Shown piece by piece: positions 16,998 through 24,599 of a stretch of 64,000 nucleotides of DNA (the first letter of the stretch is position 1; each line of letters begins with the position of its first letter). The position numbers were made by a program, and so were the translations under genes. The stretch comes from Lichenicoccus sp964247695 (GTDB taxonomy: Bacteria; Pseudomonadota; Alphaproteobacteria; Acetobacterales; Acetobacteraceae), in assembly GCA_964247695.1 (NCBI GenBank), contig CAXTVI010000001.1:127370-191369 (forward strand), in the 5' to 3' direction. Below the pieces are notes generated by a model. The model saw only the letters and a list, made by a program, of their open reading frames with translations, made no database searches and was not told where the DNA came from.

Positions 16998-17804
16998 ATG
17001 AGCGAGGCGCGCGACCGGATCGAGGCGTTGCTGCAGTGGCGGTTCCGGCGTCCCGAGCTGCTGAGCGAGGCGCTGACGCATCGCTCAGCCGCCAATGCCT
17101 ACCAGAACAGCCAGGGACGATCAGCGACCCGTTCCCGGCGGCGCGGCGGCGGTGAGGCTGGCGCGGTCTCCGGGAAGCGGTCGAACGAGCGGCTGGAGTT
17201 CATCGGCGACCGGGTGCTCGGACTGCTGATGGCCGAGTGGCTGATCGAGCGCTATCCCGACGAGCCGGAGGGCGAGATCGGCCTGCGCCATGCGCGGCTG
17301 GTCTCGCGCGGCGTGCTGGCCGGGATCGCCGCCGGTATCGGTCTGTCGGACGCGCTCGCGGTGTCCGAGCACGAGACCCGGGCCGGAGTGCGGCAGGCGG
17401 CGACGGTGCTCGCCGATGCGATCGAGGCGGTGCTGGGAGCGGCCTATCTCGATGGCGGGTTGCAGCCGGCCCGGACCTTCATCCGGACCGCCTGGGCCGA
17501 GGCGATCGAGGCGCAGACCTTGCCGCCGAAGGACCCGAAGACCGCGCTGCAGGAATGGCTGCTCGGTCGTGGCCGCAAGCTGCCGGCCTATGTGGTGGAG
17601 TCGGCGGAGGGACCGTCGCACAACCCGGTCTTCGTGATCCGGGTGACGGCGGCGGGCGCCTCCGGCGTCGGCACCGCCAGCACCAAGCGGGCGGCGGAGA
17701 GCGCGGCGGCGGCCGATCTGCTGGCACAACTGGCGCGCCTGGAGCAGCCTGGCCTCGAGAGGATCAGGCCGGAGAAGCCAGGGCTCGAAGGGAAGATGCA
17801 ATGA
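16998..17804 (+). CDS. rnc: Ribonuclease III
   Basis: A 268-residue double-strand-specific RNase for rRNA and mRNA processing. The catalytic signature NERLEFIGDRVLG is at 63-75, the second acidic cluster VLADAIEAVLGAAYLDGG follows, and the C-terminal third is a dsRNA-binding domain ending before a short extra tail. Between LTHRSAANAY and the signature there is an Arg/Gly-rich insert of about 25 residues (36-61) that most RNase III proteins lack. The stop overlaps the era start (ATGA). Confidence 0.95.
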   Translation: MSEARDRIEALLQWRFRRPELLSEALTHRSAANAYQNSQGRSATRSRRRGGGEAGAVSGKRSNERLEFIGDRVLGLLMAEWLIERYPDEPEGEIGLRHARLVSRGVLAGIAAGIGLSDALAVSEHETRAGVRQAATVLADAIEAVLGAAYLDGGLQPARTFIRTAWAEAIEAQTLPPKDPKTALQEWLLGRGRKLPAYVVESAEGPSHNPVFVIRVTAAGASGVGTASTKRAAESAAAADLLAQLARLEQPGLERIRPEKPGLEGKMQ

Positions 17805-18742
17805 CCGGCCTGACACGATGCGGCTTCGTGGCGATCGTCGGCGCGCCGAATGCCGGCAAGTCCACGCTGCTCAACAAGCTCGCGGGCTCGAAGCTGTCGA
17901 TCGTGAGCCCGAAGGCGCAGACCACCCGCTTCAGGGTCATCGGCATCCTGATGCACGACCTGCCCCAGGCAGGGGGGGAACCGGGCCCGGGAGGCCAGGG
18001 CCGCGCGCAGCTGCTGTTGGTTGACACGCCGGGCATCTTCAAGCCGAAGCGCAAGCTCGACCGCGCCATGGTCGCCGCCGCCTGGACCGGATCCGACGAT
18101 GCCGACATCACGCTGGTGCTGATCGATGCCCGCAGCGGCGCCACCGAGGGGGTTCGCGAGATCGCAGCACGGCTGCGCGGCAGCGGCCGGAGGCTGTGGC
18201 TGGTGCTGAACAAGACCGACCTGGTGCCGCGCCCGCGGCTGCTGCCGCTGACCGCGGAACTGGTGGCGCTGTTCGAGGTCGAGCGCACGCTGATGGTCAG
18301 CGCCCGCTCGGGCGAGGGGCTGGGCGACCTGCTCGACGACATGGCGCAGGCGTTGCCCGCGGGACCGTTTCTGTATCCTGAGGACGACCTCACCGACCTG
18401 CCGGACCGGCTGCTGGCGGCCGAGATGGTGCGCGAGCAGATCTTCCTGCAGACGCACGAGGAGGTGCCGTACGCCGCCACCGTCGAGACCGAGAGCTTCC
18501 TCGAGCAGCCGGATGGCTCGGTGCGCATCGAGGCCACGATCTACGTGTCGCGGGCCGGCCACAAGGGCATCCTGATCGGCGACAAGGGCAGCCGCATCCG
18601 CTCGATCGGAGAACGCGCGCGGCACGGCCTGGCCTCGCTGCTGGAGCGCCCGGTGCACCTGTTCCTCAACGTCAAGGAACGGGCCGGCTGGGACGAGGAA
18701 CGCGCCCGGCTGCGTGCCATCGGGCTGGACGACCAGGGTTGA
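17801..18742 (+). CDS. era: GTPase Era
   Basis: A 313-residue GTPase that binds 16S rRNA and assists 30S assembly. G1 is GAPNAGKST (14-22), G3 is DTPG, G4 is NKTD, and the C-terminal KH domain carries GHKGILIGDKGSRIRSIG. A short Gly/Pro-rich insert lies between the switch I region and the DTPG motif. The start codon overlaps the rnc stop by four bases, the usual rnc-era coupling. Confidence 0.96.
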   Translation: MTGLTRCGFVAIVGAPNAGKSTLLNKLAGSKLSIVSPKAQTTRFRVIGILMHDLPQAGGEPGPGGQGRAQLLLVDTPGIFKPKRKLDRAMVAAAWTGSDDADITLVLIDARSGATEGVREIAARLRGSGRRLWLVLNKTDLVPRPRLLPLTAELVALFEVERTLMVSARSGEGLGDLLDDMAQALPAGPFLYPEDDLTDLPDRLLAAEMVREQIFLQTHEEVPYAATVETESFLEQPDGSVRIEATIYVSRAGHKGILIGDKGSRIRSIGERARHGLASLLERPVHLFLNVKERAGWDEERARLRAIGLDDQG

Positions 18743-18790
18743 GCCAGGCTTTGCAAGTGGCTGTAAACGGCGGTTATCGCCTCGATTTGC

Positions 18791-18819
18791 TTGTGACGAC
18801 GGGGTCCGGAGGATATGAG
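18791..18819 (+). promoter_or_regulatory. Putative pyrH promoter
   Basis: TTGTGA (18791-18796), 17 bases, TATGAG (18814-18819), in the 110-bp gap between era and pyrH. The matches to the sigma-70 consensus are four of six at each box, with the ideal spacing. Confidence 0.45.
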
Positions 18820-18852
18820 GGGCGCCGCACGGCATGAAGGGCACGACTGCGG

Positions 18853-19587
18853 ATGACTGAACCTTCAGGCGGCAACCTGTACAAGCGCGTCCTGCTCAAG
18901 GTGTCCGGCGAGGCGCTCATGGGGGATGGCGAATTCGGTCTGGACCCGAAGACGGTGAACGCCATCGCGGCCGATGTGCGCGACGTGTTCGCCTCCGGGG
19001 TGCAGGTCTGCCTGGTGATCGGCGGCGGCAACATCTTCCGGGGCATCGCGGCGGCCGCCCGCGGCATGGACCGGGCGCAGGGCGACTATGCCGGGATGCT
19101 GGCGACGGTGATCAACGCGCTCTCGATGCAGAACGCGCTCGAGCATGCGGGCGTGCCGACGCGGGTGATGTCGGCGATCCAGATGTCCAGCGTGGCCGAG
19201 CCGTACATACGCAGGCGGGCGTTGCGGCACATGGAGAAGGGCCGGCTGGTGATCTTCGCGGCCGGCACCGGCAACCCGTTCTTCACCACCGACACCGCGG
19301 CGGCGCTGCGGGCGGCGGAAACCGATTGCGACGCGCTGCTCAAGGGCACCCAGGTGGACGGCGTCTATTCGGCCGACCCCCGCAAGGATCCGGACGCCAA
19401 GCGCTACCAGGAGCTGACCTACCTGGACGTCCTGGCCCGCGACCTCAACGTGATGGACGCCTCCGCGATCAGCCTGGCCCGCGAGAACAAGCTGCCGATC
19501 ATCGTCTTCAACATCCACGCCCAGGGCGCGTTTGCCAAGGTGATGCGCGGCGAGGGGCCGTTCACGCGTATCGTCGAGGCCCAGTAA
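18853..19587 (+). CDS. pyrH: UMP kinase
   Basis: A 244-residue hexameric kinase that makes UDP from UMP. The N-terminal KRVLLKVSGEALMG, the loop VIGGGNIFRG and the C-terminal block VDGVYSADPRKDPDAKRY mark the amino-acid-kinase fold of PyrH. In many relatives rpsB and tsf come first; here pyrH follows era across a 110-bp gap with its own likely promoter. frr follows 124 bp downstream. Confidence 0.96.
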   Translation: MTEPSGGNLYKRVLLKVSGEALMGDGEFGLDPKTVNAIAADVRDVFASGVQVCLVIGGGNIFRGIAAAARGMDRAQGDYAGMLATVINALSMQNALEHAGVPTRVMSAIQMSSVAEPYIRRRALRHMEKGRLVIFAAGTGNPFFTTDTAAALRAAETDCDALLKGTQVDGVYSADPRKDPDAKRYQELTYLDVLARDLNVMDASAISLARENKLPIIVFNIHAQGAFAKVMRGEGPFTRIVEAQ

Positions 19588-19711
19588 GGCGGGTGCCCGG
19601 CATCTACCGCAGGGGCCGAAGGTTCCAGTAAGCATGACATGCCGGTCCTGAACGGCAGCCCGGAGCCGCGCCGGCAGCGCGAGGCGCCCGGAAGATTGGA
19701 GGAGAGCCGCG

Positions 19712-20278
19712 TTGGCCGCTGACCTGACTGTGCTGATGGAAGACCTCACACGCCGCATGGACGGAGCGCTCGAGACTTTGCGCCGAGACTTCGGCGGCCT
19801 GCGCTCCGGCCGTGCCAGCCCGGCGCTGCTGGAACCGGTGCGGGTCGAGGCCTATGGCGGCGAGATGCCGATCACCCAGGTCGGCACCATCGCGGTGCCG
19901 GAGAGCCGCATGATCACCGTGCAGGTCTGGGACCGCACCCTGGTCGGCGCGGTGGAGCGCGCGATCCGCGATGCCGGGCTCGGGCTGAATCCGATGGCGG
20001 ACGGCCAGGTGGTGCGGGTGCCGATCCCGCAGCTCACCACCGAGCGGCGCCTGGAGCTGGCCAAGGCAGCCGGGCGCTACGCCGAGAACGCCAAGATCTC
20101 GGTGCGTGGCGTGCGCCGCGACGGGATGGACCAAATCAAGGGCTTCGAGAAGAAGAGCGAGATCAGCGAGGATGACAGCACGGATTGGGCAGCGGACGTG
20201 CAGAAGCTGACGGACAGCTACGTCAAGCGCATCGACGACTCGCTGGCCGACAAGGAACGCGAGATCAAGCAGGTCTGA
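19712..20278 (+). CDS. frr: Ribosome recycling factor
   Basis: A 188-residue factor that splits post-termination ribosomes together with EF-G. The signatures LRSGRASPALLEPVRVEAYG and the C-terminal helix DSYVKRIDDSLADKEREI are typical. The start is a TTG, strongly supported by GGAGGAG seven bases upstream. It is followed after 23 bp by uppS, beginning the isoprenoid/envelope run. Confidence 0.96.
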   Translation: MAADLTVLMEDLTRRMDGALETLRRDFGGLRSGRASPALLEPVRVEAYGGEMPITQVGTIAVPESRMITVQVWDRTLVGAVERAIRDAGLGLNPMADGQVVRVPIPQLTTERRLELAKAAGRYAENAKISVRGVRRDGMDQIKGFEKKSEISEDDSTDWAADVQKLTDSYVKRIDDSLADKEREIKQV

Positions 20279-20301
20279 CGCAGGTGTCGCAGGGTATTCC
20301 G

Positions 20302-21051
20302 ATGCAGGTCGAGCGCCTGGACGAGGCCGCCCGGGAGACCGGCGATCGCTCCCTGCCGCGCCATGTCGCCATCATCATGGACGGCAACGGGCGCTGGGCG
20401 GCGGCGCGCCGGCTGCCGCGGCTGGCCGGGCACCGCGCTGGGGCTCAGGCAGTGCGGCGCTGCATCCAGGCGGCGATCCAGAACAAGGTCGGCTGGCTGA
20501 CCCTGTATGCGTTCTCCTCGGAGAACTGGCGTCGGCCGGCCGAGGAGGTGACCGACCTGACCGGCCTGCTGCGGCACTATCTGCGCCACGAGTTGGCCGA
20601 ACTGCATCGCGAGGGCGTGCGGCTGCGGGTGATCGGCGAGCGCGAGCGCTTCGACGCCGACATGTGCCGCGAGTTCGAGCGCGCGGAACGCATCACCGCC
20701 GGCAACACCCGGCTCAACCTGATGGTGGCGCTGTCCTATGGCGGCCGCTCCGACATCCTGCGCGCGACACTCAGGATCGCCGAGGCCGTGCGCGACGGCG
20801 GGCTCGATCCGGCGCATCTCGACGAGCAGCTGTTCGGACGGTTCCTGTACACCGAAGGCATTCCCGATCCCGACCTGATGGTGCGGACCAGCGGCGAGTT
20901 CCGGCTGTCGAACTTCCTGCTCTGGCAGGCCGCCTATGCGGAGCTGGTGTTCCTCGACGTGCTGTGGCCGGATTTCGGGCCGGTGCATTTCGCCGAGGCG
21001 CTGCAGAGCTACGCGCGCCGCGAGCGCCGCTTCGGTGCGCGCCCTGGCTGA
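20302..21051 (+). CDS. uppS: Undecaprenyl diphosphate synthase
   Basis: A 249-residue cis-prenyltransferase that makes the C55 lipid carrier for peptidoglycan and other envelope polymers. IIMDGNGRWA carries the catalytic Asp27, FSSENWRRP and the C-terminal RTSGEFRLSNFLLWQ are diagnostic. The ATG at 20302 is favoured; a GTG at 20284 is possible. The downstream cdsA gene overlaps its 3' end by 17 bases. Confidence 0.95.
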   Translation: MQVERLDEAARETGDRSLPRHVAIIMDGNGRWAAARRLPRLAGHRAGAQAVRRCIQAAIQNKVGWLTLYAFSSENWRRPAEEVTDLTGLLRHYLRHELAELHREGVRLRVIGERERFDADMCREFERAERITAGNTRLNLMVALSYGGRSDILRATLRIAEAVRDGGLDPAHLDEQLFGRFLYTEGIPDPDLMVRTSGEFRLSNFLLWQAAYAELVFLDVLWPDFGPVHFAEALQSYARRERRFGARPG

Positions 21052-22012
21052 GCCTGCGGCAACGCCCGATCCCGCCGGGCGGCCCGCGACGGCGGGGTCC
21101 TGGCGCGATCTGCGGGTGCGCCTGATATCGGCGGCGGTGCTGGCTCCGCTCGGGTTGCTCTGCCTGCTCGATGGCGGCTGGGTGCTGGTCGGCCTGACCG
21201 TGCTGGTGATGGCCGGGCTGGCCTGGGAGTGGGCCGGGCTGGCGAGGATACCGGCAGGCTCGCCGTCGGGCGTACTGCTGCTCGCCTGGCCCGGCGCGTC
21301 GCTGCTGGTGGCGGTCTCCTTCGACTGGATGGCCGGCCTGCGCATGCTGAGCGCCGGCTGCCTGCTCGGGCCGATGCGCGGCGGCGGCATCGTGCTGATC
21401 GGCGTGGCCGGCATGGCGCTGATCTGGCTCAGCGGGACGGGCGCGGTCGGCGCCGTCTCGCTGCTGTTCGTCGTGCTGGTGGTCTGGTCGAGCGACAGCC
21501 TCGCCTACCTGGTGGGCCGCGCGGTAGGCGGCCCCAAGCTCGCGCCGAGCATCTCGCCCGGCAAGACCCGCTCCGGCGCACTTGGCGGCCTGCTCGGCGC
21601 CATGCTGGCCGGCGCCGCGGTGTCGTCGCTGGCGACCGGATCCGCTGCCGGACTGCACGAGGCGCTCGGCGTGCGGATCATCCGCGGCCTGCTGTTCGGC
21701 GGCCTGCTCGGGGTGGCGGCGCAGGCCGGGGACCTGGCGGAGAGCGCCCTGAAGCGGCGCTGCGGGGTGAAGGATTCCGGTCGGCTGATCCCGGGCCACG
21801 GCGGCCTGCTCGACAGGCTGGACGGGCTGCTCGCGGCAGCGCCGCTGGCCGCCCTGCTGTCGCTCGGCTGTGCGCCGGGACAGGGCTTCTGGCAGCTCCG
21901 GCCGTCGCAGCTAGGACTGGTCGATGTCGGATTGGCGCCGCGTCCCGCGCCCGCTGCCGGACGCCTGCAGAGCTGGCTTGGCGGCAGGCATGGCCCTGCC
22001 GTAGGGAATTAA
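21035..22012 (+). CDS. cdsA: Phosphatidate cytidylyltransferase
   Basis: An integral membrane enzyme of about 325 residues that makes CDP-diacylglycerol from phosphatidate and CTP. Several hydrophobic helices are followed by the signature SALKRRCGVKDSGRLIPGHGG. There is no ATG in the frame near the expected N-terminus; the GTG at 21035 gives a natural cytoplasmic lead before RDLRVRLISAAVLAPLG and overlaps uppS. A second GTG at 21116 would give a shorter form. The C-terminal 40 residues past the last helix are not conserved. Confidence 0.9.
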   Translation: MRALAEPAATPDPAGRPATAGSWRDLRVRLISAAVLAPLGLLCLLDGGWVLVGLTVLVMAGLAWEWAGLARIPAGSPSGVLLLAWPGASLLVAVSFDWMAGLRMLSAGCLLGPMRGGGIVLIGVAGMALIWLSGTGAVGAVSLLFVVLVVWSSDSLAYLVGRAVGGPKLAPSISPGKTRSGALGGLLGAMLAGAAVSSLATGSAAGLHEALGVRIIRGLLFGGLLGVAAQAGDLAESALKRRCGVKDSGRLIPGHGGLLDRLDGLLAAAPLAALLSLGCAPGQGFWQLRPSQLGLVDVGLAPRPAPAAGRLQSWLGGRHGPAVGN

Positions 22013-22017
22013 CGCGA

Positions 22018-23190
22018 ATGAAGACCGTCTCGATCCTCGGCAGCACCGGAAGCATCGGCTGCAGCACCATCGACCTGCTCGGCCAGGCGCCGGACCGCTA
22101 CCAGGTCGAGGCGCTGGTCGGCGGCCGCAACGTCGCCCGGCTGGCCGAGCAGGCCCTCGTGCTGCGGGCGCGGCATGCGGTGATCGCGGATCCGTCGCAG
22201 CTCGACGAGCTGCGCGCCCGGCTCGAGGGCAGCGGCACGACGGTGGCCGCCGGCGACGCGGCGGTGTCCGAGGCGGCGGCGCGTCCGGTGGACTGGACCA
22301 TGTCGGCGATCACCGGCGCGGTCGGCCTCGCTCCCACGCTGGCGGCGATCCGCAATGGCGCCGCCGTGGCGCTGGCCAACAAGGAGGCGCTGGTCTGTGC
22401 CGGCGACGTCATGCTGCGCGCGGTGCGCGATGCCGGCGCCACCCTGCTGCCGGTGGATTCCGAGCACAACGCGGTGTTCCAGGCGATGGCCGACCGCCAG
22501 CACGACGAGGTGGAGAGCATCGTGCTGACCGCGTCCGGCGGCCCGTTCCGCAGGGCAAGCCTCGACGAGATGGAGCAGGCGGCCCCCGAGGCGGCGCTGC
22601 GCCATCCGGTCTGGTCGATGGGGGCGAAGATCACCATCGATTCCGCCTCCATGTTCAACAAGGGCCTGGAGATCATCGAGGCGGCGCGGCTGTTCGGGCT
22701 CGAGGAGCACCGCATCAACGTGCTCGTGCATCCGCAATCCGTGGTGCATGGCATGGTGCAGTACAGCGACGGCAGCGTGCTGGCGCAGCTCGGCGCGCCT
22801 GACATGCGGGTGCCGATCGCGCACGCCCTGGCGTGGCCGCGGCGGATGCGCACCAACGCGCCTCGGCTGGATCTGGCGGCGGTGGCGCGGCTGGAGTTCG
22901 AGGCGCCCGATCCGGTGCGCTTTCCAGCACTCCGGCTGGCGCGCGAGGCCTTGCGCGCTGGCGGCGCGGCACCGGCGGTGCTGTCGGCCGCGAACGAGAT
23001 CGCCGTTGCCGCGTTCCTTGGACGGCGCATCGGCTTTCTCGATATCGCACGGCTGGTCGAGCGCGTGCTGCACGAGGTCGGTGCGCAGGCGGCGGATACG
23101 CTGGACGCGGTGCTATACTGGGACAACGAGGCCAGGCGGATCGCCCGGGCCTGCCTGCCGACGCCGGGGAGCGGATCCCGTGCGGCGTGA
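22018..23190 (+). CDS. dxr: 1-Deoxy-D-xylulose 5-phosphate reductoisomerase
   Basis: A 390-residue NADPH enzyme of the methylerythritol phosphate pathway (IspC). ILGSTGSIGCSTIDL binds NADPH, VDSEHNAVFQ gives metal ligands, and SASMFNKGLEIIEA closes the active site. Start and length are normal; cdsA ends five bases upstream. It supplies isoprenoid precursors for the uppS product made from the same operon. Confidence 0.96.
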   Translation: MKTVSILGSTGSIGCSTIDLLGQAPDRYQVEALVGGRNVARLAEQALVLRARHAVIADPSQLDELRARLEGSGTTVAAGDAAVSEAAARPVDWTMSAITGAVGLAPTLAAIRNGAAVALANKEALVCAGDVMLRAVRDAGATLLPVDSEHNAVFQAMADRQHDEVESIVLTASGGPFRRASLDEMEQAAPEAALRHPVWSMGAKITIDSASMFNKGLEIIEAARLFGLEEHRINVLVHPQSVVHGMVQYSDGSVLAQLGAPDMRVPIAHALAWPRRMRTNAPRLDLAAVARLEFEAPDPVRFPALRLAREALRAGGAAPAVLSAANEIAVAAFLGRRIGFLDIARLVERVLHEVGAQAADTLDAVLYWDNEARRIARACLPTPGSGSRAA

Positions 23191-23268
23191 CTGCTGCGGA
23201 GGGCCGAGGGCGATGATGGTGGGATGTGGCGTGCGCGTGCGTGATCCGGGCCTGACAGGGCCGTCCTC

Positions 23269-24387
23269 GTGATCCTGCCGCAGGTGCTTCGCACCCCGCT
23301 CGCGTTCGCGCTGGTCCTGGGCATCCTGGTGTTCATCCATGAACTCGGCCACTACCTCGCCGCGCGCTGGCGCGGCGTGCATGTCGAGATCTTCTCGATC
23401 GGCTTCGGCCGCCCGCTGCTGCGCTGGCACGACCGGGTCGGCACCGAGTGGCGACTCTGCCTGTTGCCGCTCGGCGGCTACGTCAAGCCGCACGGCTTCG
23501 AAGGACCGGGCGAGGCGAGTCCAGAGGCACAGGCGAACTGGCTGCCGGGGCGCACCTTCCACGACAAGTCGGTGGGGTCGCGGGCGATCGTGATCATGGC
23601 CGGGCCGGTGTTCAACTTCCTGCTCGCCATCGTCCTGTTCGCCGGCCTGTTCGCCGCAGTCGGGCGGCCGAGCACGGTGCCGCTGGCAGGCATGCCGCCG
23701 GTCATCGGCGAAGTGGTGGCTGGAGGTGCCGCGCAGTTGGCCGGCCTCAGGCCGGGTGACCGGATCGAGCGCATCGGGGCCGCATCGACCGGCAGCATTG
23801 TCGATGTGCAGCGGCTGGTGTCGGCAGCGCCGGGCCAGCGTCTCGTCCTGCAGGTCCGTCGCGGCGCCGGCGACGTGACGGTGCCGGTCACCGTAGGGGG
23901 AGGCGAGAAGACCGGGTCCGGCGTGATCGGCGTGATGTTCACCGCACCCCCGGCCAAGCCGCTGTCGCCCGGGCGCGCGATCGTCGCCGGGGTCCTGGAA
24001 ACCTGGTCGGTCAGCGTGCAGACGCTGGATGGCATCTGGCAGATGCTTACCGGCCGGCAGAGTGCCGCGGGTCTCGGCGGCCCGTTGCGAATCGCGCAGC
24101 TCTCCGGGCAGGTGGCCGAGCTCGGGGTCGCCAGCATGGTCAGCTTCATCGCGCTGCTGTCGATCAATCTCGGCCTGATCAACCTGTTCCCGATTCCGGT
24201 GCTCGATGGCGGCCGGCTGGTGTTCTACGCCATCGAGGCGATCAGGGGGCGCCCGGTGCCACGTCCGGTGCAGGAGTTCAGCTTCCGCGCCGGCTTCGCG
24301 CTGATCGCCTGCCTGTTCCTGTTCGTGACCTTCAACGACCTGTCGCACCTCGGCCTGTTCCAGTGGGTCTCGCGCCGGGTGGGCTGA
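23269..24387 (+). CDS. rseP: RseP-type intramembrane zinc metalloprotease
   Basis: A 372-residue site-2 protease. The zinc motif HELGH (24-28) lies in the first helix, and NLFPIPVLDGG near 300 supplies the third ligand. Only one PDZ domain is evident (about 130-220), compared with two in E. coli RseP. It cleaves membrane-bound anti-sigma factors or leftover signal peptides. It starts at a GTG, 78 bp after dxr. Its place directly before bamA is the usual one and fits envelope-stress control. Confidence 0.93.
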   Translation: MILPQVLRTPLAFALVLGILVFIHELGHYLAARWRGVHVEIFSIGFGRPLLRWHDRVGTEWRLCLLPLGGYVKPHGFEGPGEASPEAQANWLPGRTFHDKSVGSRAIVIMAGPVFNFLLAIVLFAGLFAAVGRPSTVPLAGMPPVIGEVVAGGAAQLAGLRPGDRIERIGAASTGSIVDVQRLVSAAPGQRLVLQVRRGAGDVTVPVTVGGGEKTGSGVIGVMFTAPPAKPLSPGRAIVAGVLETWSVSVQTLDGIWQMLTGRQSAAGLGGPLRIAQLSGQVAELGVASMVSFIALLSINLGLINLFPIPVLDGGRLVFYAIEAIRGRPVPRPVQEFSFRAGFALIACLFLFVTFNDLSHLGLFQWVSRRVG

Positions 24388-24395
24388 AGCCTTCC

Positions 24396-24412
24396 TGACC
24401 AGGGTTTGGTCA
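24396..24412 (+). terminator. Short hairpin after rseP
   Basis: TGACCA, five bases, TGGTCA: a 6-bp stem nine bases past the rseP stop. There is no T run, so it may attenuate rather than end transcription into bamA. Confidence 0.35.
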
Positions 24413-24523
24413 CAGGACAGCCGCTTGCGTTTGCGTGAGCATTGCGGCTAGTTCCCCGCGGGCGGTGCATGGCGGCACCTCGGGTTCCGGCAGGGAACCG
24501 GGGCCGCAACCCGGGCCGTCCTG

Positions 24524-24580
24524 GAGCAGCCAACGCTGCTCGACCAAATGACGAGCAGAGCATGATCGCTTGGATCATGC
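24524..24580 (+). promoter_or_regulatory. Paired hairpins in the bamA leader
   Basis: Two perfect stems precede bamA: GAGCAGC/GCTGCTC with a 4-base loop (24524-24541) and GCATGATC/GATCATGC with a 5-base loop (24560-24580). The Shine-Dalgarno AGGGGGA (24584-24590) begins four bases after the second stem. RNA structure here could control access of ribosomes to the bamA start; that role is inferred. Confidence 0.45.
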
Positions 24581-24599
24581 TTCAGGGGGATTGCTATCC

